From assembly GCF_004120195.1 (NCBI RefSeq), contig NZ_SCHN01000011.1:62001-126000 (forward strand): a stretch of DNA of 64,000 nt. Direction: 5' to 3'. The first letter of the stretch is position 1. Every line of letters begins with the position of its first letter. Shown here in pieces: positions 35,730 through 43,683 of the stretch. Source of the stretch: Enterovibrio baiacu (lineage in GTDB: Bacteria > Pseudomonadota > Gammaproteobacteria > Enterobacterales > Vibrionaceae). The notes beneath the pieces were generated by a model. That model was not told the DNA's origin. It saw only the letters and a program-made list of their open reading frames with translations, and did not search any database. A program made the position numbers and the translations under genes.

Positions 35730-37160
35730 ATGTTTAAAAACCTGTTTGCTAACCTGCAAAAAGTCGGTAAGGCGCTGATGCTGCCTGTATCGGTATTGCC
35801 GGTAGCAGGTATCTTATTAGGCGTTGGTGCAGCAGACTTCAGTTGGCTTCCAAGCGTTGTTTCAGGCGTAATGGAAAATGCTGGTGGTTCAGTATTCGGC
35901 CAAATGCCACTGCTGTTTGCAGTAGGTGTTGCGCTAGGTTTCACGAACAATGACGGTGTTGCAGGCCTTGCAGCAATCGTGGGTTACGGCATCATGGCTG
36001 CGACCTTGGGTGTGATGGCGCAAGTTATGGGTGTTGATAAAATCGATACCGGTGTGCTTGGTGGCATCCTCGTTGGTGGTGTTGCGGCTTGGGCGTTCAA
36101 CCGTTTCTTCCGTATTCAACTTCCTGATTACCTAGGCTTCTTCGCAGGTAAGCGTTTCGTTCCTATCATGACAGGCTTCTGTGCAATTGGTCTTGGCCTT
36201 GTACTTGCTGTTATTTGGCCACCTGTTGGCGGTGCGATCGCGGCTTTCTCTCACTGGGCAGCAAACCAAAACCCAGTGGCAGCGTTTGGTATTTACGGCA
36301 TCGTAGAGCGTTCACTTATCCCATTTGGTCTGCACCACGTTTGGAACGTACCATTCTTCTTTGAAGCGGGTAGCTGTGTAAACGCTGCGGGCGAAGCACG
36401 TACTGGTGTTCTGACTTGTTACTTGGAAGCAGATGCAGCATCACGCGCTGCAGGTAACGGTTTCGGCCAGCTAGCTGGTGGTTACATGTTCAAAATGTAC
36501 GGTCTACCTGCTGCTGCTATCGCAATGTGGCACACTGCGAAACCAGAAAACCGCGCGAAAGTGGGTGGTATCATGGTTTCTGCGGCATTGACGTCATTCC
36601 TAACCGGTATTACCGAACCAATCGAATTCGCGTTCTTGTTCGTAGCACCAGTACTGTATGTAATCCACGCTGTTCTAGCGGGTACTGCATTCGTACTGAC
36701 TAACATGCTGGGTATGGTTCACGGTACGTCGTTCTCACACGGTTTGATTGACTTCGTGGTTCTGTCTGCAAACTCTCAGAAAATGTGGTTGTTCCCACTT
36801 CTGGGTATCATGTACGCAGTGTTCTACTACGTCGTGTTCCGTGTCGCTATCGTGAAACTTGACCTGAAAACGCCTGGTCGTGAAGACGAAGACGAATCAG
36901 TGGCTGTTGCGGGTGGCGAATCAGAAATGGCGAAAGAACTGGTTATGGCATTCGGCGGTAAAGACAACATCACTAACCTAGACGCATGTATCACTCGTCT
37001 ACGTGTATCAGTGAACAGTGTTGATAGCGTTGACCAAGACAAGCTGAAGAAGCTAGGCGCAGCAGGTGTTGTTGTTGCGGGTGGCGGTGTTCAAGCTATC
37101 TTCGGTACCAAATCTGACAACTTGAAGTCAGACATGGACGAGTGGATTCGTAACAACTGA
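35730..37160 (+). CDS. ptsG: PTS glucose-specific EIICB permease
   Basis: A 476-residue inner-membrane protein, one residue short of E. coli PtsG. The EIIC part (residues 1-about 385) has about eight to ten membrane segments and the sugar-site motif [19 protein letters not shown] linker follows, then the EIIB domain with the phosphocysteine in [14 protein letters not shown]. It takes up and phosphorylates glucose with EIIA-Glc and HPr. The position next to the tatD-family gene is conserved with E. coli. A strong terminator follows; it is a single-gene unit. Confidence 0.95.
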   Translation: MFKNLFANLQKVGKALMLPVSVLPVAGILLGVGAADFSWLPSVVSGVMENAGGSVFGQMPLLFAVGVALGFTNNDGVAGLAAIVGYGIMAATLGVMAQVMGVDKIDTGVLGGILVGGVAAWAFNRFFRIQLPDYLGFFAGKRFVPIMTGFCAIGLGLVLAVIWPPVGGAIAAFSHWAANQNPVAAFGIYGIVERSLIPFGLHHVWNVPFFFEAGSCVNAAGEARTGVLTCYLEADAASRAAGNGFGQLAGGYMFKMYGLPAAAIAMWHTAKPENRAKVGGIMVSAALTSFLTGITEPIEFAFLFVAPVLYVIHAVLAGTAFVLTNMLGMVHGTSFSHGLIDFVVLSANSQKMWLFPLLGIMYAVFYYVVFRVAIVKLDLKTPGREDEDESVAVAGGESEMAKELVMAFGGKDNITNLDACITRLRVSVNSVDSVDQDKLKKLGAAGVVVAGGGVQAIFGTKSDNLKSDMDEWIRNN

Positions 37161-37213
37161 TATCCCAATCCATACTCATGACATCAATAGTTACCCCCTA
37201 GCTATTGAGATCG

Positions 37214-37241
37214 AAAAAGGAGAGCCTAGGCTCTCCTTTTT
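37214..37241. terminator. Bidirectional terminator after ptsG
   Basis: A long palindrome AAAAAGGAGAGCC / GGCTCTCCTTTTT with T-run lies between convergent ptsG and the lysO-like gene. Confidence 0.92.
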
Positions 37242-37276
37242 TATTACCTGATGAAGGCTAAATGACGTGGCATCGA

Positions 37277-38176
37277 TTAGAGCGAAACGAAAAACATCAT
37301 CAAAATAGGTACGAGTAAACTCAAGATAAACCCGCTTACAATCGCAATCGGTACGCATTTAACGCCGCCAGTGGTTTGAATAATTGGTAGCGTGAAATCC
37401 ATAGAGGTTGCCCCGCCATAACCAATGGCAGTGAGTGGATAGCGACTAATTAAAAGCGGAATAAGAACAATGGCAACCAGTTCTCTCGCAAGCTCTAAAA
37501 GAAAGGAGGCCCCGCCATAGACGGGTCCCAGTGCATCTCCCATCAATATCCCCGCCAATGAATACCAACCAAACCCAGAAGCCATAGCGAGGCCATAATT
37601 GTACGGAATGGATAGTAACCATGCTGCGAGCAGCCCGCCGCAGAACGACGTCACGATGATAACAGCGGCGACACTCAATCCTTTCTTGTTCAGAATGATC
37701 TGTTTCAACGTCATGCCGCTGTTTCTCAATTGAATACCAATCAAAAACAGCAGAATGAGTAAGATCCCTTCACTGGCGGGATCTACCCAGTCCAGAGGGA
37801 TAGGAAGCAAGAGCCCCAATACCAATCCGCCGCCTACCACAAAGACCAGCTTCACCGACTCCATTAACATGGCTGAAAGGGGAACATCTCGTTTGTGCTG
37901 CTCTGTTTTCGTCGATAGCAGCTTATCTAAAAGGGGGAGCGCAAGAAGGTTGGCTGTGCCAATACACAGAAAGAACGTCGACGCGAGAAGCAGAATTTGA
38001 CTGAGGTTGGCACTGAGATCGTCAAGGCCCGCTAAGCTTAATCCCATTAACCCTAGGATGACAAAGACAAGGTGCGAGGTTGAACGATTGATGATATCGA
38101 GAAACTTATCGCTTTTAACTTTGATCAAGTAGCCTACGACAAGTGGCAAAAATATATACAGCATGCCTGGTAGCAT
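37277..38176 (-). CDS. lysO: LysO (YbjE)-type lysine exporter
   Basis: A 299-residue inner-membrane protein of the LysO family with about eight hydrophobic helices. Family marks are LILLFLIGIQLRNSGMTL and ASGFGWYSLAGILMGDALGP, the conserved region of E. coli YbjE, which exports lysine and some lysine analogues. The length is the same as the E. coli protein. It is a single gene. In E. coli lysO is controlled by ArgP and lysine; I see no diagnostic site here. Confidence 0.85.
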   Translation of the reverse strand: MLPGMLYIFLPLVVGYLIKVKSDKFLDIINRSTSHLVFVILGLMGLSLAGLDDLSANLSQILLLASTFFLCIGTANLLALPLLDKLLSTKTEQHKRDVPLSAMLMESVKLVFVVGGGLVLGLLLPIPLDWVDPASEGILLILLFLIGIQLRNSGMTLKQIILNKKGLSVAAVIIVTSFCGGLLAAWLLSIPYNYGLAMASGFGWYSLAGILMGDALGPVYGGASFLLELARELVAIVLIPLLISRYPLTAIGYGGATSMDFTLPIIQTTGGVKCVPIAIVSGFILSLLVPILMMFFVSL

Positions 38177-38307
38177 TCAGAACGACCTTATTGAAAGAAA
38201 AGAGAAATCACGCTGAGAGTATCAGTGGAGATCAAATAAGGTCAATCTGTGCGCCGAGGCTTATATGAGAAAGCCATCGGCGAGAATAGGGGGGTTAACG
38301 CTGAGGA

Positions 38308-39318
38308 CTAGAATCCGCAGTTATTGATGATGCCATTAAGCTCAACCCTGAAATCCGCATCATTCAGGTTCGACAATTCGTATAGCGCTTCTGCACCGGC
38401 GAGGGTGATTTCAACATCATGGTCATCAATGGCATCGTCATTCGCCCTGAACAAGAGTAGATGGTTTGCCATGGTTGCTACGTTTAGGTACGTCACCTCA
38501 TCGACTTCACGACGAATGCGTCGGTTTGTCGATACCTCGATGAAATCCAAATCGAAGCCCCAACTTTTTAAAATGAATCTGCTTGCTTCTTTACTGACGG
38601 AGTAAAAAACATGACTCGCGATATCAAAATCTAAATAGTTCCCTTCATCGGTGTAGTTTTGATATGCCTTAACAGCACTGTAAATACCAATGTCGGCGAG
38701 CAATCCGATCAGTAAGGCTTTCTCCACTTCTAGTTCACAGTGTGTCTCGTCGTACTTTTTCACTTTTTGGCAAACTAGCGCCATTGTTGATGCAAACTCG
38801 CGTGACGATGTCGCACTCTTTTTCAACAACGCATTACATTCTTCACTAAATGGAGAGGATGTTTTTAATGTCTGTATGGCATGTGCAGTAGCAATGCCAA
38901 GCACACGCTGAATCCCTAATCGAGACACCGCCATGTTGATGTCATGGCAAGGACGATTCGTTCTTGGACTGAAAATGGCTGAGTTTGCCGCGCGGATAAC
39001 CGCCGCCGTCAGCGTTGCATCATCCAATAAAAGCGTCGACACATCTTTCACTGTGCTGTTTTGAGCAAAGCAAACGCGTTGTAATTTTAGGACGACGTCA
39101 GGGATTGGAGGCAGTTCCAATGTCCCGTCTTTCAGTGAGCGATAGACTCGCTGAAAAAAATCAGTCTCAATCGCTTTTAAGTGCTTCTCACGGCTAGGGT
39201 TTACCCAGAATAAAGAGAGGTTTGCCATCTTTTTAGACTCGAAAAAACATCCAGTGCATAGTAATCCTGATGGGTGGTAAATGAAACATGTAGCGCATTT
39301 TATTTGAAGCAGTGACAA
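38308..39318 (-). CDS. HDOD-domain protein with possible N-terminal zinc ribbon
   Basis: A protein of up to 336 residues. Residues about 65-270 form an HDOD domain (LELPPIPDVVLKLQRVCF; VSTLLLDDATLTAAVIRAAN; MAVSRLGIQRVLGIATAHAI), a non-catalytic HD relative that serves as a signalling scaffold. Two starts are possible. ATG at 39228 gives 306 residues, with no clear ribosome site. TTG at 39318 adds 30 residues holding a CxxC-x9-CxxC pattern (KCATCFIYHPSGLLCTGCF), which looks like a genuine zinc ribbon, so I keep the longer form with reserve. It is a single gene; partners are unknown. Confidence 0.75.
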   Translation of the reverse strand: MSLLQIKCATCFIYHPSGLLCTGCFFESKKMANLSLFWVNPSREKHLKAIETDFFQRVYRSLKDGTLELPPIPDVVLKLQRVCFAQNSTVKDVSTLLLDDATLTAAVIRAANSAIFSPRTNRPCHDINMAVSRLGIQRVLGIATAHAIQTLKTSSPFSEECNALLKKSATSSREFASTMALVCQKVKKYDETHCELEVEKALLIGLLADIGIYSAVKAYQNYTDEGNYLDFDIASHVFYSVSKEASRFILKSWGFDLDFIEVSTNRRIRREVDEVTYLNVATMANHLLLFRANDDAIDDHDVEITLAGAEALYELSNLNDADFRVELNGIINNCGF

Positions 39319-39677
39319 GTATTAATGCGCCGTGTCTAAGATTTTTGTCACCGAGAAAACTGATAATAATATTAATTAGATAAAAGCAAGTTGGCGATGA
39401 ATTAGGGTGAGAAATCTGAACTAAATTAACGTTTATTGCGCGTAATGCATGTAATACACGACAATAAGTTGCGAGTGTCTGTGCCCATTTAACATGCAGT
39501 AAACATAAATATTACACATCATAACCGTGACGGATGTTGCGTTTTTGGTACAACATCCGGTGTTGGGTGATCTAGTGCATGGTTTTCTATGCCCTAATAA
39601 GTCATCATTAATTTGCGTTGAGAATTTACAGAATTTTTAGCCGGGGAATTGGCTTTTTGGGGAGAAAGGAGGCACCA
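39319..39677 (+). promoter_or_regulatory. Promoter and long leader of the tfoX-like gene
   Basis: This gap holds the divergent promoters of the HDOD and tfoX-like genes. A stable hairpin CGGATGTTG (39531-39539) / CAACATCCG (39551-39559) with an 11-base loop lies about 120 bases before the start codon. A smaller AGCC/GGCT hairpin with T-run (39640-39659) ends just before the GGAGG ribosome site. Vibrio tfoX is controlled at the level of translation through its leader, so these may be regulatory. I did not find the c-di-GMP riboswitch seen before vibrio tfoY. Confidence 0.5.
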
Positions 39678-40262
39678 GTGCTAGAAGTAAAAAGTGGCTT
39701 TGTCGAATACTTGTCTCAATTTGGTGAGACAGAAAAGCGCTCCATGTTTGGTGGTACGGGTTTCTTTGTGAGCGGTGCAATGTTTGCGCTAGTGAAAGAA
39801 GATCGTATCTATCTAAGAGGTGGGGCAGAGCTTACAGATAAACTTATTGCGAAAGCGTGCAAAAAATTCGTCCATGTAAAGAAAAGTTCTACCGCCATCG
39901 TTAATTACTACGACATCACCGAGCTATACGAGCAGGAGGATGACGGCTTAGATGCAATGGTAAAAAAGTCCGTCGAGAATTCGGTGGCGGAGAAAGAATA
40001 CCGAGACTCAAAATTAAACAAGCGTCTTCGCGATTTACCCAATTTGCGTTTGACTATTGAGCGTATGCTTAAAAAAGCTGGCGTCGAAAATGTTGATATT
40101 TTCTTTTCAATGAGCCCAGAAGAACTGTTCCGTAAGGTACAAGAATCTCACGGCTATGATGTCGACATTAAATTGCTTTGGATGTTTGCTGGTGCGCAAA
40201 CAGGTGTTCACTGGACGTTGCTCAGTGAAGAAACCAAGCAGCAATTGCTTCGCGCTGTCTAA
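39678..40262 (+). CDS. tfoX: TfoX/Sxy-family competence regulator
   Basis: A 194-residue protein. GTG at 39678 is chosen because GGAGG lies 6 bases upstream and the length then fits vibrio TfoX (about 195); the frame is open 20 codons further up. The TfoX N domain (EKRSMFGGTGFFVSGAMFAL) and C domain (RDLPNLRLTIERMLKKAGV, LLWMFAGAQTGVHWTLL) are both present. Sxy/TfoX proteins act with CRP at CRP-S sites to turn on natural competence and type VI secretion genes; in vibrios chitin induces them. The absence of a GEMM riboswitch favours TfoX over TfoY, but that choice is inferred. Confidence 0.8.
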   Translation: MLEVKSGFVEYLSQFGETEKRSMFGGTGFFVSGAMFALVKEDRIYLRGGAELTDKLIAKACKKFVHVKKSSTAIVNYYDITELYEQEDDGLDAMVKKSVENSVAEKEYRDSKLNKRLRDLPNLRLTIERMLKKAGVENVDIFFSMSPEELFRKVQESHGYDVDIKLLWMFAGAQTGVHWTLLSEETKQQLLRAV

Positions 40263-40281
40263 ATACCGTTCCCAAGAAAAT

Positions 40282-40304
40282 AGCCGCCTTGTGCGGCTTT
40301 TTTT
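40282..40304 (+). terminator. Terminator after tfoX
   Basis: AGCCGC, loop CTTGT, GCGGCT is followed by a run of T to 40304. Confidence 0.88.
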
Positions 40305-40436
40305 GTCCCTGTGTTTTACTACGAAGGCTGTTGGCGAGTTGAGCCCCCGTGCTTATTGGGTATTTAAGCATGTACGCTGTAAAGGGATATTGGTACAGTC
40401 TTAGTTACGAAATAAAAAATAAAACAGTGACTTCGT

Positions 40437-41357
40437 ATGAAACTGCCTCAACTCTCTTCTTCCTTACTTGCAGGGTTACATTGCTTTTCGATCGTGGCTG
40501 AAACCATGAGTTTTACGCGTGCTGCTGAGCAACTACACCTTACCCAAAGTGCCGTTAGTCACCGTATAAAAAAATTAGAGCAAAGGTTAGAAGTTGCCTT
40601 GTTTGTTCGTCGCCCTCGTCATTTATCGTTAACCAACGAAGGTGAGCAGCTTAAATTGGTCGTGACAGAACAGTTTTCCGCGATTAGCTTGAAGTTGTTA
40701 GAGTTGAACCACGCCAAGCCTGTGGGTGATTTTATTATCTCTGCACCACCTACCTTCGCCCAGCGCTGGCTTGTCCCGCGTCTTCATCAGTTCGCAGAAG
40801 CGTTTCCAGACGTCACGCTGCACCTTAGAACGCGCAATGATTTGGTGGATTTCAAAGCCGAGGCCTTTGATTGTGCGATTTACTTTGGTCATGGTCGTTA
40901 CACCGGACTTTGCAGTCATCACTTACTCGACGATGCCATCCTTCCTGTTTGCAGTCCGTCATATGCAGAAAGGCACGACCTGTATGGCAACCCTCAAAAA
41001 CTCGCGGCGTGTCAGCTTTTGCATGACGCCGCGCCATGGGCGAGTGCCAGTCTGAGTGATGAATGGCTCTATTGGGCAAATGCAAATGGGGTTGAACTTA
41101 ATGGTACGAATCACAGCTTTGATCGGGCGGATCTGGCGTTAGAAGCAGCATCGTCAGGGATGGGCGTTGCTATTGGGCGCATGGCATACATTCAAGAGCA
41201 CCTCCATTCTGGGCGATTAGTCGCGCCTATCGATTTGTCCGTGAAGTCACCGTATAGCTTTTACTTGGTTTATCGAGAAGAGCAGCAAGGAAATGCAAAG
41301 ATAATGGCATTCAAACAATGGCTGTTTGAACAGATTCCAGTAAATAGAGAATTCTGA
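40437..41357 (+). CDS. LysR-family transcriptional regulator (GcvA-like)
   Basis: A 306-residue LysR protein. The N-terminal winged HTH (residues about 12-70) has FTRAAEQLHLTQSAVSHRIK. A periplasmic-binding-like effector domain follows (FIISAPPTFAQRWLVPRLHQ; FDCAIYFGHGRYTGL) of the GcvA/AmpR/DsdC group. The gene lies between a terminator and the TetR-like gene with no obvious target divergent from it, so the regulon is unknown. Confidence 0.85.
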   Translation: MKLPQLSSSLLAGLHCFSIVAETMSFTRAAEQLHLTQSAVSHRIKKLEQRLEVALFVRRPRHLSLTNEGEQLKLVVTEQFSAISLKLLELNHAKPVGDFIISAPPTFAQRWLVPRLHQFAEAFPDVTLHLRTRNDLVDFKAEAFDCAIYFGHGRYTGLCSHHLLDDAILPVCSPSYAERHDLYGNPQKLAACQLLHDAAPWASASLSDEWLYWANANGVELNGTNHSFDRADLALEAASSGMGVAIGRMAYIQEHLHSGRLVAPIDLSVKSPYSFYLVYREEQQGNAKIMAFKQWLFEQIPVNREF

Positions 41358-41472
41358 ACGTTGAGCGTCAAGTTACTGACCTAAATGATAACTGCGTCGA
41401 AAAATCCGCTGTATTCTTTTTGGTCAAGCTTATAAGATACGAAGTATGCTAAATCGAAAGTGCGTTAACTAG

Positions 41473-41925
41473 ATGGCCAAAAATACGAAAGAAGGTGCGC
41501 TGCAAACCGAAGCCTTGGTGCATCAAACCATCATCGATATTTTCATGGAACATGGCTGGGAAGCTGTTACCTACGGCAGCATTGCCAAGCTTACGGGGTT
41601 AAGCCGAAGCGGTATTCAACGCATTGTGCCAAGCAAGGAGGCAATGGGTGAAGCATTCCAAGGCCAAGTGTTTTCCTATGTGTTTGGCAAGCTCGATACT
41701 TCCACGTCAGAAACTGTTATTACATCGTGGCTGAAAGCGTTCGATGACCCCAAGTTTTCAAACTGTATTCGTTACCTTGTCGGGGCTGTTCACGCAGAAG
41801 ATACGGGCAAGTTAAAAGCCGCGAAAGGTCTAGAAAGAATGTCATCACTGTTGGGGCGTGAAATCACGATCACTCTGATGGGATTGTCGGTGGTTAAATT
41901 ACTGGAAGCCGACCTCGTTGACTGA
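41473..41925 (+). CDS. Short TetR-type regulator
   Basis: A 150-residue protein. Residues about 15-60 form a TetR-type helix-turn-helix (EAVTYGSIAKLTGLSRSGIQ; VPSKEAMGEAFQ). The C-terminal ligand domain is shorter than the 190-200 residue family norm, but the frame ends cleanly at TGA with no sign of frameshift. The small lipoprotein gene follows by 45 bases and is probably in the same operon. Targets are unknown. Confidence 0.7.
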   Translation: MAKNTKEGALQTEALVHQTIIDIFMEHGWEAVTYGSIAKLTGLSRSGIQRIVPSKEAMGEAFQGQVFSYVFGKLDTSTSETVITSWLKAFDDPKFSNCIRYLVGAVHAEDTGKLKAAKGLERMSSLLGREITITLMGLSVVKLLEADLVD

Positions 41926-41970
41926 TTGAGGTTGCTGAGTATTCATCAAACGAAACGTAAGGAAGAGATA

Positions 41971-42342
41971 ATGATTCAGCTTCGCGTCGCATTACTGGCA
42001 GTCACGTCGACATTTCTGCTCTCCGGGTGTGCCATTAAACCTGCCGAAACCGTCACGGTTTATAAGAGCAAAAACGCAGTGCAATGTGAAACCTCAGGAA
42101 TGAGTGTGCAAGACAGCGCCAATACGTTGTCTTCTTACGGCGTGACCGTGAAGTCTTCTCACTGTGGTGTGCTAACGGAAACGATGTTTGCGAGCGTGTG
42201 CGGGGCGAAAACAGGTGACATTGTTTTCCACGATATTGGTGCGAGAGAAGAAGCCTTAGCAGCAGAATTGGGGTATACCAACATTGATGCTCTGAAGACC
42301 GCTGAGCTGGCGAGTGGCTTTGCAGCGGTTGATTGCAAATAA
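41971..42342 (+). CDS. Small cysteine-containing lipoprotein, unknown function
   Basis: A 123-residue protein starting MIQLRVALLAVTSTFLLSGC, a lipoprotein signal peptide with lipobox LSGC. AAGGAAGAG precedes this ATG, while the upstream in-frame start at 41926 has none. The mature part has four further Cys (VQCETSG, SSHCGVL, SVCGAK, VDCK), which suggests two disulfides in the periplasm. I do not recognise the family. It lies after the TetR-like gene and before a terminator. Confidence 0.7.
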   Translation: MIQLRVALLAVTSTFLLSGCAIKPAETVTVYKSKNAVQCETSGMSVQDSANTLSSYGVTVKSSHCGVLTETMFASVCGAKTGDIVFHDIGAREEALAAELGYTNIDALKTAELASGFAAVDCK

Positions 42343-42392
42343 TGAAAAGTCATTCGCTGTTATCTGTTAAGAGGTAGCGAATCAGAACAAAT

Positions 42393-42424
42393 AAAAAAGG
42401 TCTCTATATGTAGAGACCTTTTTT
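42393..42424. terminator. Bidirectional terminator
   Basis: A 14-bp palindromic stem AAAAAAGGTCTCTA / TAGAGACCTTTTTT with loop TATG lies between the convergent lipoprotein and barrel genes. Confidence 0.93.
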
Positions 42425-42446
42425 GATCACTATGCCGTGATAGGCA

Positions 42447-43004
42447 TTAGAACTTAAAGCGTGTGCTCAGAATAACCTGGTCGCCGTAGGCTTCATTGAA
42501 CCGAAGCTGTGCGCCGATTGCAAACAGCTCAGTCGCGTGGAAACGACCAAACACAGAACCAAACACTTCATCTTCGTCGTCGATAGACAGGTGACCAAGT
42601 TCACCACCCACTTCAAGTTGTGGGCCTAACCACTGACGAACACCTAAGTTCACTTCAACGCCGAATTCAGTATCACCTTTGAAACGGTCACGTGCTTTCA
42701 TGGTGCGTAAGCCCAATTCGCCGTAAACGTCTGCCCAGTTGTTGATAGGTGCGTGGAAGCCGATGGCAGCAGTAGTGTCGAAATCGCTGTCAAATTCAGT
42801 ATCGGCTTCAAAACGGATGTGGGCATTTGGGTGAATAGAGGTGCTAAAACCAGCGCCGTAAGTCACAGGGCTAATACCTACTCGAGCTTCGAAGTAGTCA
42901 TAGCTGAAGTTACTCATGGTACCCTCGTTAGCCATAGTTGCAGCAGAAAAGGCAGCAGAAGAGGCAGCGGCTAGCAAAATACCAGCAATCTTAGTTTTGC
43001 GCAT
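42447..43004 (-). CDS. Small outer-membrane beta-barrel protein
   Basis: A 185-residue protein with a signal peptide (MRKTKIAGILLAAASSAAFS, cleavage near ATMA/NEG). The rest is alternating beta strands ending in a terminal Phe (LSTRFKF), the Bam recognition end of outer-membrane proteins. Strands such as FGVEVNLGVRQWLGPQLEVG resemble the OmpA/OmpX-like eight-stranded barrel class. The function is unknown. It is a single gene; a perfect AGCGCCTTA/TAAGGCGCT palindrome lies 72-91 bases upstream. Confidence 0.75.
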   Translation of the reverse strand: MRKTKIAGILLAAASSAAFSAATMANEGTMSNFSYDYFEARVGISPVTYGAGFSTSIHPNAHIRFEADTEFDSDFDTTAAIGFHAPINNWADVYGELGLRTMKARDRFKGDTEFGVEVNLGVRQWLGPQLEVGGELGHLSIDDEDEVFGSVFGRFHATELFAIGAQLRFNEAYGDQVILSTRFKF

Positions 43005-43075
43005 GGAAGGTCTCGTGATGATTTTAAATTTGTGCAGCCATTTTAATAGAAGTCGCTTTTGCGAAACAACAGCAT

Positions 43076-43095
43076 AGCGCCTTAAATAAGGCGCT
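43076..43095. repeat. Perfect palindrome upstream of the barrel gene
   Basis: AGCGCCTTA-AA-TAAGGCGCT is symmetrical around 43085. No T-run follows on either strand, so an operator or mRNA hairpin in the barrel gene's leader is more likely than a terminator. Confidence 0.5.
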
Positions 43096-43136
43096 GATTA
43101 GTAAATATTGGGCAAAATATAGTGAAAATGTGGACA

Positions 43137-43165
43137 AGAACGGCTGGAAATCGTGAAGCCGTTCT
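43137..43165 (-). terminator. Hairpin after the response-regulator gene
   Basis: AGAACGGCT/AGCCGTTCT, 9 bp with an 11-base loop, lies 18 bases past the stop at 43183. The T-run on the minus strand is weak. Confidence 0.5.
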
Positions 43166-43182
43166 GAATTTAACGTTTTCGA

Positions 43183-43683
43183 TTAACAATCCGAAAAGCT
43201 TAATCGGTTATCGCTGATGGCTTTCATCACGCGTTCTGCGTCCAAAATACTCACCCATTGCATCAAATGACGGTCGTGTTTGATCATGTAGGTCGTTAAC
43301 TGGTCAACAACGACGTGCTTGAGGGCTTCACCTTCCCATGGCTTCGCAATGAAGTAATCCAAGCTGTTATTATTCACTGCTTGAACGGTTTCCTCTAACC
43401 CAGCTTGACCCGTGAGGAGAATCTTTCTCGCGTTGGCGCAGTCGCCTTTTTCATTTAGCTCAATGAGAAAATCGACCCCTAAATCTTTTGGCATGATGTG
43501 GTCACACAAGATCAGCGCGAGTTTATTGCCATCAGCCGTGGCTTCCGCGAGCACTTCGCGGGCTTCAGCCACAGATTCCGCTGCTTCAATAATAAAGTGC
43601 GCTTCCAACGATGCTAAGTCATGGGTAACGCTGTCGAGGACATCTCTTTCATCGTCCACGCACAGGATAAGATATTTACTCAT
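43183..43683 (-). CDS. Stand-alone response regulator (module 1)
   Basis: A 166-residue protein with one receiver domain. The acidic pair is Asp10/Asp11, the phosphoacceptor Asp61 is in LILCDHIMPKDLG, Thr is in ILLTGQAG, and Lys in the KPWEGE region. A short helical tail (about 130-166) follows and there is no DNA-binding output. Its ATG overlaps the stop of the kinase gene (ATGA), so the two are translationally coupled. It is closely related to the regulator at 52424 and to the receiver inside the adjacent kinase. It probably acts by protein contact or as a phosphate relay; the target is unknown. Confidence 0.85.
   Translation of the reverse strand: MSKYLILCVDDERDVLDSVTHDLASLEAHFIIEAAESVAEAREVLAEATADGNKLALILCDHIMPKDLGVDFLIELNEKGDCANARKILLTGQAGLEETVQAVNNNSLDYFIAKPWEGEALKHVVVDQLTTYMIKHDRHLMQWVSILDAERVMKAISDNRLSFSDC

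Noticed and set aside
39319-39677. c-di-GMP (GEMM) riboswitch before the tfoX-like gene
   Set aside because: The conserved GEMM core and tetraloop receptor are not recognisable; only simple hairpins are seen.
41473-41925. TetR-like gene as a truncated pseudogene
   Set aside because: It is short, but has an intact start, HTH and clean stop, and no frame-shifted remainder downstream, so it is kept as a gene.
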